This document shows positions 53,455 to 63,164 of a stretch of DNA of 64,000 nucleotides, piece by piece. The notes under the pieces were generated by a model that had not been told where the DNA came from, did no database searches, and saw only the letters and a program-made list of their open reading frames with translations. Location of the stretch: positions 433,594 to 497,593 of the forward strand of contig NZ_PYGC01000001.1 in the NCBI RefSeq assembly GCF_003014495.1, written 5' to 3'. Position 1 is the first letter of the stretch; the number at the start of each line of letters is the position of its first letter. The position numbers and the translations under genes are program-made. Source of the stretch: Prolixibacter denitrificans (GTDB lineage Bacteria > Bacteroidota > Bacteroidia > Bacteroidales > Prolixibacteraceae).

Positions 53455-55671
53455 ATGAGCAAAATTCATATTGTTTCAAACCGGCTACCGTACAGCATCA
53501 AAGATACGGAAAACGGTTTTTCTCTGAAACCGAGCGTTGGAGGACTGGCCACCGGGATGAAATCAATTTACAAAGACTATCATGGCTCATGGATTGGTTG
53601 GCCCGGAGTGGCCAAAGAAGACCACTCAACAAAAGAACTCGACCAAATTGATGCTCTACTGGAAAAAGAAAATTGCATTCCGGTACATTTGAGTCACGAA
53701 GAGATCAATCTTTATTACGAAGGCTTTAGCAACCGAACCATTTGGCCCCTCTTTCACTATTTCACCCAGTTCGCTGATTTCAACGCTGAAACCTGGGAAG
53801 TATACAAAGCCGTTAACCAAAAAATGGCCGATGCGACCATTTCCATCCTGGAAGACGGCGACTCAGTCTGGGTACACGATTATCAGTTACTTCTCGTACC
53901 CGAAATGATTAAGTCGAAGATGCCTAATGTTACAATAGGCTTTTTCCTTCACATCCCTTTCCCTTCATTCGAGGTTTTCAGGACGTTGCCGTGGCGTAAA
54001 GAACTTATAAAAGGTATGTTGGGAGCCGATTTGGTCGGTTTCCATGTATACGATTACGAACGACACTTTTTCAGTACGGTTCGCCGGCTGTTCGGTTACG
54101 AAATATCGTTCAATCAAATTCACGTTGAAGACCGTATTATCCTGGCCGACGCTTTCCCGATGGGAATCGATTACGACAAGTTCCACGATGCGGCATTGGC
54201 CACTCATCAAAAGCCATTGCAAGAAAAGTCAAGGTTACACCAGGAGCTGGAGAAGTATTTCCTCACCTCACCCGATCGTCGCCTGATACTCTCCATCGAT
54301 CGTCTCGATTACACGAAGGGAATACCGAACCGCTTGAAAGCTTTTGCGCGCTTCCTGGAAAAGTACCCCGAATTTCGATACAAAGTAACGCTGGTTATGC
54401 TCGCCGTTCCTTCCCGCGGACAAGTTGACCATTACCAGCAATTGAAAAAAGAAGTGGACGAGTTGGTAGGTAGCATCAACGGGCTTTACGGTAGCATTAA
54501 CTACACGCCTGTCTGGTATTTCTATCGCTCGTTACCTTTCGAGAACCTTATCGAGTTATACAGTTCCTGTGATGTGGCGTTGATTACGCCAGTTCGCGAC
54601 GGAATGAACCTGGTAGCTAAAGAATATGTCGCCTCCCGGACCAATAAAAGTGGAGTCATCATTCTCAGCGAGATGGCTGGTGTTGCTAAAGAGATGGGCG
54701 AAGCCATCATTATTAACCCAAATGACGAGAACGATACAGCCGAGAGCATTTACCAGGCGCTAACGATGCCGTTGGACGAGCAACGCGAACGCATGAGTTA
54801 TCTGCAGGATCGTATCAAACGCTATGATATTTTTAAGTGGGCAAATGAGTTCGTGAAATCGCTGAACACTGCCCGTGATATTCAATCTGACTTCCTGGCA
54901 AAGCGTATCAATTCCAAAATCCAGAAACAACTTGTTGCTGATTACAGGAAAAGTAAGAAAAGAGCCATTTTCCTCGATTATGACGGAACATTAACTAATT
55001 TCCGGAAAAATCCACAGGATGCTTCACCTGATGAAGAACTTCACAACCTGCTCAAACAGCTTGAACAAGACGAGCATAACGATGTCACGCTGATCAGTGG
55101 CCGTGACCGGGCAACGTTGGAAAAATGGATGGAAGGACACAAAGTCAATCTCATCTGCGAACACGGTGTTTGGGTCAAGAATCTCGGTGGCACCTGGAAA
55201 ACGCTGACCAACATCAGTAACTCATGGATTGATATGGTCCGACCGATTCTGGAAAACTTTGTCGACAGAACACCCGGTTCATTCATCGAGGATAAAAACT
55301 ATTCTATTGTCTGGCATTACCGCAAAGCGGAACCCGAACAAGGTGAGTTGCGTGCCAACGAACTGAAAGACGAGTTAACCAACCTGGTCTCGAATCACAA
55401 CCTGGAGATCATGGAAGGAAATAAAGTGATTGAAGTGAAGAACGGAGGTATCAATAAGGGTGTCGCAGCTCTCAATTTCCTCCATGGGAAGGATTATGAT
55501 TACGTGTTGGCAATGGGAGACGACTGGACGGATGAATACATGTTCCGAGAACTTCCGCGTGAAGCGATCACCATCAAGGTTGGTTTAAAACACACGAGTG
55601 CCGCCTACAACCTCGAATCGGTGGCTGCAGTCAGGGAATTCCTGGGAAACCTGGTCAACGCATCGAAATAA
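53455..55671 (+). CDS. otsBA: Bifunctional trehalose-6-phosphate synthase/phosphatase
   Basis: A fused OtsA-OtsB enzyme of 738 residues that makes trehalose from UDP-glucose and glucose-6-phosphate. The synthase domain (1-480) has IVSNRLPYSIKD, GGLATGMKSIYKDYHGSWIGW, VWVHDYQLLLVPEMI, ILSIDRLDYTKGIPNRLKAF and RDGMNLVAKEYVAS. The phosphatase domain (about 495-735) is of the HAD type with the nucleophile motif FLDYDGTLTNF and LAMGDDWTDEYMF. Domain order and length are normal for this group of fusions. With the GH15 gene it could form a complete trehalose synthesis/breakdown pair, useful as an osmoprotectant. Confidence 0.96.
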   Translation: MSKIHIVSNRLPYSIKDTENGFSLKPSVGGLATGMKSIYKDYHGSWIGWPGVAKEDHSTKELDQIDALLEKENCIPVHLSHEEINLYYEGFSNRTIWPLFHYFTQFADFNAETWEVYKAVNQKMADATISILEDGDSVWVHDYQLLLVPEMIKSKMPNVTIGFFLHIPFPSFEVFRTLPWRKELIKGMLGADLVGFHVYDYERHFFSTVRRLFGYEISFNQIHVEDRIILADAFPMGIDYDKFHDAALATHQKPLQEKSRLHQELEKYFLTSPDRRLILSIDRLDYTKGIPNRLKAFARFLEKYPEFRYKVTLVMLAVPSRGQVDHYQQLKKEVDELVGSINGLYGSINYTPVWYFYRSLPFENLIELYSSCDVALITPVRDGMNLVAKEYVASRTNKSGVIILSEMAGVAKEMGEAIIINPNDENDTAESIYQALTMPLDEQRERMSYLQDRIKRYDIFKWANEFVKSLNTARDIQSDFLAKRINSKIQKQLVADYRKSKKRAIFLDYDGTLTNFRKNPQDASPDEELHNLLKQLEQDEHNDVTLISGRDRATLEKWMEGHKVNLICEHGVWVKNLGGTWKTLTNISNSWIDMVRPILENFVDRTPGSFIEDKNYSIVWHYRKAEPEQGELRANELKDELTNLVSNHNLEIMEGNKVIEVKNGGINKGVAALNFLHGKDYDYVLAMGDDWTDEYMFRELPREAITIKVGLKHTSAAYNLESVAAVREFLGNLVNASK

Positions 55672-55691
55672 GAAGACAAATAAAAATGCAG

Positions 55692-55722
55692 AAACGGGGA
55701 GCCAGACGCTTCCCGTTTTTTA
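55692..55722 (+). terminator. Terminator after otsBA
   Basis: AAACGGG and AGC pair with GCT and CCCGTTT (one mismatch), followed by TTTTTTATA. It overlaps the stop codon of the convergent SDR gene. Confidence 0.8.
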
Positions 55723-56469
55723 TAGGTAAATCATTTTCCGGGTCATCCCTCCGTCGACCACAAAATTCTGACCTGTGATGAAACTGTTTTCAGACTGAGC
55801 AAGAAAAAAAGCCATGGCAGCGATATCCTCTACCTTCCCAACTCGGCCAGCCGGATGCTGCCAATGATCTTCCTTCGTCAGTTTTTCCTCACTGGCAACT
55901 GATTTCTTTTTCAATGCTGAAACATCGATCCAGCCCGGCGAGATACTGTTTACCCTGACTTCAGGGCCTAAGCTCATCGCCAGCGAGTGCGTTAAAGCAT
56001 ATACGCCGCCCTTCGACGCCGAATAAGCTTCCGTATCCGGCTCTGACTGAAATGCCCGCGTTGAGCACAGATTAATAATAACACCTCTGTTCTTCTTCAG
56101 CTCCCCGGCACAATATTTTGAGCAAAGAAAGGGACCATTCAGGTTAACGTCAATAACGTGCTGCCACTCTTCCAGCGAAAGCTCCGTGACTGGTTTGTTT
56201 TTCGCTACCGCTGCATTATTGACCAACACATCAATCCGCCCGAATAGCGAGACCGTTTTCTGAACAGCCGACCGGACCGCTGCTTCATGAGCGACATTAC
56301 ACAACAAATACGCAAAATCATCTGAGTTTTGTTGCTCCTTCATTTCGCGTCCGGCTTCATCATCTACTTCCCAAATGACAACTTTCCAGCCCTCCTTCAG
56401 AAATTTCTCCGCTATTCCGCGTCCAATTCCCTGGGCGCCACCGGTAACTACAACAACCTTTTGCTTCAT
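55720..56469 (-). CDS. SDR family oxidoreductase
   Basis: A classical short-chain dehydrogenase/reductase of 249 residues from the ATG at 56469 (a longer frame to 56562 adds 31 residues before the Rossmann strand and is unlikely). It has the cofactor loop TGGAQGIGRGIAEKF, the NNAAV stretch after DVLVNNAA, the active-site YSASK (with the Ser at ICSTRAF-like NLCSTRAF) and PGWIDVSA. An acidic residue after the second strand (WEVDDE) suggests NAD over NADP. Substrate unknown. Confidence 0.93.
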   Translation of the reverse strand: MKQKVVVVTGGAQGIGRGIAEKFLKEGWKVVIWEVDDEAGREMKEQQNSDDFAYLLCNVAHEAAVRSAVQKTVSLFGRIDVLVNNAAVAKNKPVTELSLEEWQHVIDVNLNGPFLCSKYCAGELKKNRGVIINLCSTRAFQSEPDTEAYSASKGGVYALTHSLAMSLGPEVRVNSISPGWIDVSALKKKSVASEEKLTKEDHWQHPAGRVGKVEDIAAMAFFLAQSENSFITGQNFVVDGGMTRKMIYL

Positions 56470-56546
56470 GTCATCTACGTTCGTTTTTTTCAAAATAGAA
56501 AAAATATCCTCTTCCTGTAAAGAAAAAACAGTTGCAGATTTTATGA

Positions 56547-56586
56547 AAAAGAAAAGGGACACCTTTTTGCGAAGGCATCCCCTTTT
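56547..56586 (-). terminator. Terminator after the acyl-CoA ligase
   Basis: AAAAGGGG pairs with CCCTTTT and an inner CCTT pairs with AAGG; CTTTTTC follows on the minus strand. Confidence 0.75.
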
Positions 56587-56606
56587 ATCTTGTTCACTTT
56601 TCCTTA

Positions 56607-58271
56607 TCAGGAATAAAGGAAGCGTTTAATTTTTTGCGTTGGTGTACGCTCAAAAGGTGTCGGTTGAACCAGTACCAACTGAACCTGGGCAAACTTGCTC
56701 ACCCGGGAATTTACGTAGGACTGCAATTCTTTCAACGTCTCATCGACTTTTTCGTTGATAAACTGTTCCGCCTGGTCCCGCATCATATGATACTTCTCTT
56801 CCAGTTCTTCTACATTTAAATGCACCAAAGCTACCAGTTTGCCTTTTCGCTGTACTACCAGCGATTCTACCACATGGCGGAAGTTGTTAATCACCGACTC
56901 TATTTCTTCCGGATAGATATTCTCGCCCGAAGCACCCAGAATCATGTTCTTAATCCGCCCTTTCATGTGCAGATAGCCCTCCTTGTCAAAGACTCCCAAA
57001 TCGCCGGTACGGAACCAACCATCTTCGGTTAATACTTCCTTCGTCAACTCGGGTTCCTTAAAATATCCTTTCATTACATTGGGCCCTTTGGCCAAAATCT
57101 CGCCTTCCCCGGTTCTGGGATCGATATTATCGAGCTTTATTTGTACACCTTCCAACGCCGGACCCACTCCCTGCAGTTTGGTCCACCCGGGACCTGCACC
57201 GGCCAGCAATGGCGCAGTTTCGGTCAATCCATAACCAATTGCATAAGGGAATTTTGCTTCGCGCAGAAAAATTTCTGCCTGGCGGTCAAGCTTGGCTCCG
57301 CCAATTCCAAAAAACTCCAGCTTCCCACCAAAAGTTTCATACAGCTTTTTACCTGCAATCTGATGTAACTGTTTGCGGATAAAAGGAACTTTATACAATG
57401 CCCGAATTATTCCGTTCTTCTGGAATTTCGGCAAGATTTGCTGCTTGTATATCTTTTCGATGATTAACGGAACTGATAGCATCAACGTTGGTTTTACCTC
57501 CTGCAACGCAGGCAGCAATACTCTTGCTGTCGGTGGCTTCTTCAGGTAATAAACCGAAGCACCATACATTATCGGAAGTAATAAGCCCAGCGTATTTTCA
57601 AACGTATGTGATAACGGAAGCAGCGAAAGGAAACGATCGGTTGAACGTACCTCCTGAATCGTATGACACTGGCGGGCATTCCAAACCAGGTTGCGGTGTG
57701 TCAGCATCACTCCTTTTGATTTTCCGGTAGTACCGGAAGTATAAATAATCGATGCCAGATCGTCCTCACCAACCTCCACTGATGTCTCACAAACGACTTC
57801 GTCTGACAAAGCCGACGGAATATTCGTTATCTCCTCCTTGGCTTGGTTTTCAGGAATAAGTGCAAATGTATCGACCAGAATCACATGATTCAGTTTAATC
57901 GATTCAAATTCCTGAACCTTATTGTACAGATTTTCAGACACAAAAAGTGTTTTTGCATCCGAATGCTTTAAAATATTCTCTATTTCCGCCGGTGAAAAAT
58001 CAGGCAAAATGGGGACTGCAACCGCGCCAATCCATGATATGGCAAAAAATGTAATTCCCCAGTTGGGCATATTGTTGCTCAACAATCCTATTTTATCACC
58101 TTGTTCAATTCCTAAATCACGCAGCAATCCTGCTACTCTCTGTACTTCAGATTTCAATTGAGTATAGGTGCGGTAGTCTTCACCAATAAAAACAAGCGAT
58201 TTCTCGTCTTTAAATTCAGCAAAACTACTCCGAAGCATTTCCGGAATAGTTAGTTTATCCAGTTTTCTCAT
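56607..58271 (-). CDS. Long-chain acyl-CoA synthetase-like AMP-binding protein
   Basis: An adenylate-forming enzyme of 554 residues that activates a carboxylic acid, probably a fatty acid, to its CoA thioester. The ATP loop is IIYTSGTTGKSKGVMLTHRN; later motifs are GYGLTETAPLLAGA, GEILAKGPNVMKGYFKEPEL, DGWFRTGDLGVFDKEGYLHM and KGRIKNMILGASGENIYPEE, and the C-terminal lysine region ends TPTQKIKRFLYS. The ATG at 58271 follows GGAGAAGAAAAA; the longer frame to 58400 adds a cysteine-rich 43 residues with no family match. Two perfect inverted repeats lie upstream. Confidence 0.93.
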   Translation of the reverse strand: MRKLDKLTIPEMLRSSFAEFKDEKSLVFIGEDYRTYTQLKSEVQRVAGLLRDLGIEQGDKIGLLSNNMPNWGITFFAISWIGAVAVPILPDFSPAEIENILKHSDAKTLFVSENLYNKVQEFESIKLNHVILVDTFALIPENQAKEEITNIPSALSDEVVCETSVEVGEDDLASIIYTSGTTGKSKGVMLTHRNLVWNARQCHTIQEVRSTDRFLSLLPLSHTFENTLGLLLPIMYGASVYYLKKPPTARVLLPALQEVKPTLMLSVPLIIEKIYKQQILPKFQKNGIIRALYKVPFIRKQLHQIAGKKLYETFGGKLEFFGIGGAKLDRQAEIFLREAKFPYAIGYGLTETAPLLAGAGPGWTKLQGVGPALEGVQIKLDNIDPRTGEGEILAKGPNVMKGYFKEPELTKEVLTEDGWFRTGDLGVFDKEGYLHMKGRIKNMILGASGENIYPEEIESVINNFRHVVESLVVQRKGKLVALVHLNVEELEEKYHMMRDQAEQFINEKVDETLKELQSYVNSRVSKFAQVQLVLVQPTPFERTPTQKIKRFLYS

Positions 58272-58394
58272 TTTTTCTTCTCCAACCCCAAAAATAATAT
58301 TTCTACATGCTCTGCAATTTCCGTTCCACGATTTTTCATCTTTAACATACCTGATTTCGTTAGACTTCAGGTGTAATTCATTCATTGAAAAGCA

Positions 58395-58412
58395 GTTCAA
58401 ATCTATTTGAAC
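58395..58412. promoter_or_regulatory. Perfect inverted repeat in the acyl-CoA ligase leader
   Basis: GTTCAAAT-CT-ATTTGAAC, 8+8 bases with a 2-base spacer, about 20-40 bases downstream of the probable transcript start of the acyl-CoA ligase gene. Confidence 0.55.
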
Positions 58413-58432
58413 GAATTATAAATTGCACAGGC

Positions 58433-58451
58433 ACAAATATACGATATTTGT
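58433..58451. promoter_or_regulatory. Perfect inverted repeat over the acyl-CoA ligase promoter
   Basis: ACAAATAT-ACG-ATATTTGT, 8+8 bases with a 3-base spacer. The left arm contains the minus-strand -7 box at 58434-58441, so a protein bound here would block that promoter. Confidence 0.55.
58434..58441 (-). promoter_or_regulatory. -7 promoter box for the acyl-CoA ligase
   Basis: The minus strand reads TATATTTG (TAnnTTTG), giving a leader of about 155 bases to the ATG at 58271. Confidence 0.6.
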
Positions 58452-58559
58452 CTAAATATCAATAACTTCAGGATTTTTCAAACATTTAGGTCAAATGATC
58501 GGCAATAATATGTATTTTCCCTGTGAATACAATCCGAACTTTACTCAATAGTTGATATA

Positions 58560-59207
58560 ATGAATCGCCACAATAAGGAAGAGATTGTTAAACAAACAGA
58601 AGTTTTCATTCAATCGCGCTTCTCGGGCGACAGCTCAGGACATGATTGGTGGCATATCCATCGGGTAAGGAATCTTGCTCTTGAACTGGCCAAAAGAGAA
58701 CATGCCAACACTTTTGTCGTGGAAATGGCTGCATTGCTACACGATTTAGACGACTGGAAACTGAATCGCAACAGGAACCAGGTCGAAAAGTGGCTGAGCA
58801 ACCTTCCTCTTTCCGGCGATGAGAACTCACAAATACTGGATATCACCCGGAATGTTTCGTTTAAAGGAGCCGGAGTACCAACGCCAATGACCAGTATTGA
58901 GGGCAAAGTTGTGCAAGATGCAGACAGGCTCGATGCCATTGGCGCTATCGGGATTGCGCGAACGTTTGCTTACGGCGGAAGCCGCGATCGATTGATTTAC
59001 CACCCGGATGCAAAGCCCGAAATGCACCAAAGCTTTGAAAGCTATCAGCAAAACCAATCGCATACCATCAATCATTTCTATGAAAAATTGCTTTTGTTAA
59101 AAGATCGGATGCAAACACAAAGTGGTTATGAGATGGCTCTACGTCGTCATCAGGTGATGGAAGACTTTCTTGATGAGTTTTTCAAAGAATGGGACGGCGT
59201 AAAATAA
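58560..59207 (+). CDS. HD domain phosphohydrolase
   Basis: A metal-dependent phosphohydrolase of 215 residues of the YedJ/YpgQ kind. The ligands are in HDWWHIHRVRNLALELAK (first His), ALLHDLDDWK (the His-Asp pair) and VQDADRLDAIGAIGIARTFA (last Asp). It likely acts on a nucleotide, but the substrate is not known. It faces the acyl-CoA ligase gene across a 288-base gap that holds two inverted repeats. Confidence 0.92.
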   Translation: MNRHNKEEIVKQTEVFIQSRFSGDSSGHDWWHIHRVRNLALELAKREHANTFVVEMAALLHDLDDWKLNRNRNQVEKWLSNLPLSGDENSQILDITRNVSFKGAGVPTPMTSIEGKVVQDADRLDAIGAIGIARTFAYGGSRDRLIYHPDAKPEMHQSFESYQQNQSHTINHFYEKLLLLKDRMQTQSGYEMALRRHQVMEDFLDEFFKEWDGVK

Positions 59208-59494
59208 CAACCAGGGCATTGAGCAAATAACTCCAAACGATTCTGATTTTCGTTGCCCATTTTTTCGGTATTTTGAGTCAATTCTGATTGAACTCTGCTG
59301 TCTATAATTATTATGTTTTTAAATACTTACCGGTTTTCTCCCGTTTTCAATGTTTTTTTATTTCCTAATCCGTAAATTTATATTAAAAGAAAACCAGAAC
59401 TGCCTAAGGACTAACAGGTCCTCTGCTTACTTCTAAAGAACATTTCGCGTTCTGTACCTGATTCTTGTTTGATAACTTTTTTAAATATCTAGTC

Positions 59495-60490
59495 ATGAAA
59501 AGTACACTGCGGTTTTTCATTCTTTTCATTGGATTGATATTAGCTGGTTGCTCGAGCGATAAAGTTAAGGTTGGTTTGCTGATACACAGTCTGGACAAAG
59601 AACGTTGGGAGAATGATCAAAAATATTTTATTGAATCTGTAAACGAACTGGGGGGGAAAGTATTCGTTGCTATCGCAGATAACGACGAACAGAAACAAAT
59701 ACAACAGGCTCAGGACCTTCTAAAAAGAAAGATTCAAACCCTTGTTGTCATTCCTGTCAATCAGTATAGTGCCGCCAATATTGTCGATTTGGCTCACAAC
59801 CGCTCAGTCCCGGTTATTTCGTATGACCGCCTTATCAACAACAGTCGTGTTGATTACTATGTCTCTACCGACAACATCAAAATCGGTGAAATGCAGGCCA
59901 ATTACATGGTCAACCTCGTTCCGGAGGGAAATTATGCCTTGATTGGAGGTTCGGAAAATGACAACAACAGCCGGATGCTGTACCTCGGTCAGATGAACAT
60001 TTTGCAACCCTACATCGAACGGAATGAAATATACCTGGTATACCGAAAATTCACCAAATTCTGGTCGGAAGATGAAGGTTACCAAATGGCAAAAGAATGC
60101 CTGGATGAAAACAACAACCAGATAGATGCCATTGTTGCCGGTAATGACGCGATTGCATACGGGGTTCTGCGGGCATTAAAAGAGCAGGGACTGGAAAAGA
60201 AAATCGCTGTAGCCGGAATGGATGCCGATCTCCGAAACGTACGTGAGATTGTGAAAGGCAACCAGGTAATGACGGTTTATAAACCGATTAGAACAATGGC
60301 TTCTACTGCAGCCGAAATTGCGGTCAAACTCGCCAGAGGAGAAAAATTCGAAGGCTGTAATAACCGCGTTAGTAATGGCAAACGACTCGTACCGGCCGTT
60401 TTACTCGATGCTCTCCCGGTGACAAAAGACAACATTGAACAAACCGTTGTCGCTGACGGCTATTTAAAAGGAAAGGACATTTACCAATAA
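59495..60490 (+). CDS. Sugar-binding lipoprotein of the periplasmic binding protein type 1 family
   Basis: A 331-residue lipoprotein (signal peptide with Cys 19, LILAGCSSDK) like the xylose-binding XylF/ribose-binding RbsB proteins. Two lobes are recognisable: VKVGLLIHSLDKERWENDQK with VIPVNQYSAANIVDLAHNRS and PVISYDRLINNSRVDYYVS in the first, and AIVAGNDAIAYGVLRALKEQ with VAGMDADLRNVREIVKGNQV in the second. No ABC permease or ATPase gene lies in the window, and it is flanked by convergent or unrelated genes. The start is the ATG at 59495. It could feed a distant transporter or work as a sensor. Confidence 0.88.
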   Translation: MKSTLRFFILFIGLILAGCSSDKVKVGLLIHSLDKERWENDQKYFIESVNELGGKVFVAIADNDEQKQIQQAQDLLKRKIQTLVVIPVNQYSAANIVDLAHNRSVPVISYDRLINNSRVDYYVSTDNIKIGEMQANYMVNLVPEGNYALIGGSENDNNSRMLYLGQMNILQPYIERNEIYLVYRKFTKFWSEDEGYQMAKECLDENNNQIDAIVAGNDAIAYGVLRALKEQGLEKKIAVAGMDADLRNVREIVKGNQVMTVYKPIRTMASTAAEIAVKLARGEKFEGCNNRVSNGKRLVPAVLLDALPVTKDNIEQTVVADGYLKGKDIYQ

Positions 60491-60502
60491 ACCCCTGAAA
60501 AG

Positions 60503-60552
60503 AAGAGAGGCAATTCCCATGAGCACTGATAAATGGGGACTGCCTCTTTTTA
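60503..60552 (+). terminator. Terminator after the sugar-binding lipoprotein
   Basis: AAGAGAGGCA pairs with TGCCTCTTTT, with an inner CCCAT/ATGGG stem, followed by TTTTATG. Confidence 0.75.
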
Positions 60553-60572
60553 TGTCTTTATTTTCCGGAGAA

Positions 60573-61145
60573 TTACTCGCGTGGCATATTTTCAGCTGCA
60601 TATTGCAACTCTTCGTACCACTCTTTTCCGTATTTACGAATCAAAGGCTCTTTCAGAAACTTCCACAAAGGCAACTGTTCCTTTTGTCCACAGGCTTTTC
60701 CCGGCTTACAAATATCCAGTTCCTGATAATTCACCGCATCAAAGCGTTTGTATTCGGTTATCCGAATGGGGAAAAGATGACAGGATACCGGCTTTCGGAA
60801 ATCGATTTTCCCATCAAGATAAGCCCGTTCAATTCCACACTTCACTACACCGGCTTCATCACGGTAGGTATAAACACATTCTTTATTACCGATAATGGGT
60901 GTTACCAAATCACCGTCGGAATCGATAATGGAAAAACCCTGTCGCTTTACCTGGGCCTTGTTTTCTTCCGAAAGGTAAGGCTCAACTTCGGGATATATCC
61001 GCTCGATAATCTTTGCCTCTTCTTCTGTTAATGGTGCGCCACTATCGCCTTCCACACAACAAGCTCCCTTGCATTTCGACAAATCGCAAAGAAAATGTTG
61101 ATCCAACACATCAAAACTAATCAGTGCTTTTCCTATCTCAATCAC
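60573..61145 (-). CDS. DUF3109 family cysteine-rich protein
   Basis: A 190-residue protein related to the YkgJ-type zinc/iron-binding family. Cysteines occur in the arrangement CDLSKCKGACC near residue 21-31, NKECVYTY, VVKCGIERA, PVSCHLFPI and DICKPGKACGQ; this is nine or more, enough for one or two metal centres. No other domain is present. Its function is not known. It converges on the binding-protein gene, and its own upstream neighbour gpmI carries a terminator. Confidence 0.88.
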   Translation of the reverse strand: MIEIGKALISFDVLDQHFLCDLSKCKGACCVEGDSGAPLTEEEAKIIERIYPEVEPYLSEENKAQVKRQGFSIIDSDGDLVTPIIGNKECVYTYRDEAGVVKCGIERAYLDGKIDFRKPVSCHLFPIRITEYKRFDAVNYQELDICKPGKACGQKEQLPLWKFLKEPLIRKYGKEWYEELQYAAENMPRE

Positions 61146-61211
61146 CTGTTTATTATTTAGCTGTTAGTCACCTGCAGGGATTCAGTCCCAGAGATGAACG
61201 TCGGCAAAAAT

Positions 61212-61247
61212 AAAAAAAGAACCGGGAAAGCAACACTCTCCCGGTTC
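61212..61247 (-). terminator. Terminator after gpmI
   Basis: GAACCGGGA pairs with TCCCGGTTC around an 11-base loop; on the minus strand TTTTTTTATTTTTG follows. Confidence 0.9.
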
Positions 61248-61271
61248 GTTATTTATTCGTGTAAGAACAAT

Positions 61272-62807
61272 TTATGCATTCTCTATCAGAACTTTTCCTG
61301 TCATTTCTTTCGGAACATTAATTCCCATGATAGTCAACAATGTGGGTGCCACATCCGCAAGGATACCGTTGTTCAGCTTCCTGTCCTTGCTGTCAGTTAC
61401 CCAAATGCAGGGAACCGGATTGAGTGAGTGGGCCGTGTTTTCACTGCCGTCTTCATTTAATGCATTATCGGCATTACCATGATCAGCAATGATAACGACA
61501 TCGTAATCATTCGCACGAGCGGCCTCAACCACTTCCTTCACACATGCATCCACAGCTTTTACCGCAGTTTCAATAGCTGAATAAACGCCGGTATGACCAA
61601 CCATGTCGCCGTTTGCAAAGTTCAGACAAACGAAATCGGCTGATTTATCATTCAATTCTTTCACGATGGCATCTTTCACTTTCGGAGCCGACATTTCGGG
61701 TTGCATATCGTAAGTAGGTACTTTCGGCGATGGAATCAGGATGCGTTTCTCTCCGTCGAATTCTTGTTCGCGTCCGCCGGAAAAGAAGAAGGTTACGTGT
61801 GCATATTTTTCGGTTTCAGCTATGCGGATTTGCTTCAAACCTTCATTGGCAACCACCTCACCCATGGTGTTGGCCACATTATCTTTGTCGAACAAAACGT
61901 GAACGCCTTTGAAGCTGGCATTGTAATTGGTCATGGTATACCACTCAACCGGCATGGTATGCAAACCGGCTTCCGGATGTTCTTCCTGGGTAAATGCCAT
62001 GGTCAGTTGACGCAAGCGGTCGGTGCGGTAGTTGAAACAAATCACTACATCACCTTCCTGAACTGTAGCTAGTGGAGCGCCATTTTCGTCGACCATTACG
62101 ACTGGCTTAATGAACTCGTCTGTTACCCCTTCGTCATATGATTCCTGTATAGACTTTAGAATATCTTTGCTCTTCTTACCTTCGCCTTTTACCAACAGGT
62201 CGTATGCCAGTTTGATACGCTCCCAGTTTTTGTCGCGATCCATTCCGTAATAACGCCCAACCAGTGAAGCAAAACGGGCATTGGTTTTTTCCAGGCCTTT
62301 CAAATCGCTTTCCACAAATCCGTAACCGGAACGGGGATCTGTATCCCGACCGTCGGTCAGGCCATGAACAAATACCTTTTCCAATCCTTTCTCAGTAGCA
62401 ATCTGAGCCAGGGCAATCATGTGATCGCTCAGGGCATGCACACCGCCGGGGCCAATCAGGCCAATGAGGTGAACCTGCTTGTCATTCGCTTTAGCATAAT
62501 CATAAGCTTTGAGCAGTTCCGGATTACTCCACAGGGATTTATCCCTGATCGCCTTATTGATTTTCACCAAATCTTGGTAAACGACACGGCCGGCACCAAT
62601 ATTAAGGTGTCCGACTTCGGAGTTTCCCATTTGGCCGTCGGGCAGACCAACATTTTCGCCGGAGGTTAATAATTCGCTGTGAGGATAATTATTCCAAAGC
62701 TCATCGATAAATGGTGTGGGAGTACTGTAAATTACATCGCCTTTCGATTTGTCACCAATCCCCCATCCATCGAGGATCATGAGCATGGTCTTTTTAACGT
62801 TTGCCAT
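61272..62807 (-). CDS. gpmI: 2,3-bisphosphoglycerate-independent phosphoglycerate mutase
   Basis: Glycolytic mutase that interconverts 3- and 2-phosphoglycerate through a phosphoserine. From the ATG at 62807 it has 511 residues, the normal length. It has [12 protein letters not shown] with metal Asp, [19 protein letters not shown] with the catalytic Ser, [23 protein letters not shown] and, near the end, [17 protein letters not shown] with the manganese ligands. A longer frame to 62864 adds 19 residues over the promoter and is not used. Confidence 0.97.
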   Translation of the reverse strand: MANVKKTMLMILDGWGIGDKSKGDVIYSTPTPFIDELWNNYPHSELLTSGENVGLPDGQMGNSEVGHLNIGAGRVVYQDLVKINKAIRDKSLWSNPELLKAYDYAKANDKQVHLIGLIGPGGVHALSDHMIALAQIATEKGLEKVFVHGLTDGRDTDPRSGYGFVESDLKGLEKTNARFASLVGRYYGMDRDKNWERIKLAYDLLVKGEGKKSKDILKSIQESYDEGVTDEFIKPVVMVDENGAPLATVQEGDVVICFNYRTDRLRQLTMAFTQEEHPEAGLHTMPVEWYTMTNYNASFKGVHVLFDKDNVANTMGEVVANEGLKQIRIAETEKYAHVTFFFSGGREQEFDGEKRILIPSPKVPTYDMQPEMSAPKVKDAIVKELNDKSADFVCLNFANGDMVGHTGVYSAIETAVKAVDACVKEVVEAARANDYDVVIIADHGNADNALNEDGSENTAHSLNPVPCIWVTDSKDRKLNNGILADVAPTLLTIMGINVPKEMTGKVLIENA

Positions 62808-63064
62808 CTTGAATTCTACTTGTTTAATTAACGACTTTAATCGTCGCAAAATTATGATTTTCAAGCGAGGAATAAAACCAGCATATTGGACCGAATGAAC
62901 AAATTAAGGATTTATTAAACGTAATCTGAAAGCATAATAACGAGCAATTTAAATCGAATGATCTGGAAGAAAATTGGTTGATAAATTCATAAGACAAAAG
63001 AGTTTCCAATCTAACGCTTTCTTGCTATAAGCATTCTGGTAATAACCGCTACATAGAGAAGATT
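62808..63064. other. Gap between gpmI and the GIY-YIG array
   Basis: About 260 bases with no gene. It contains the gpmI promoter box and is otherwise AT-rich with no clear structure. The array begins near 63065. Confidence 0.6.
62847..62854 (-). promoter_or_regulatory. -7 promoter box for gpmI
   Basis: The minus strand reads TAATTTTG (TAnnTTTG), with a leader of about 35 bases. Confidence 0.65.
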
Positions 63065-63164
63065 CATACAATCAACTTCGATAAAAACAAAAGAGGGAAA
63101 GATTCTCACCTTCCCCTCTTTGTGGTGCCACCTGGCTCCGAAGCATCGGAGGAACCAGGACACA

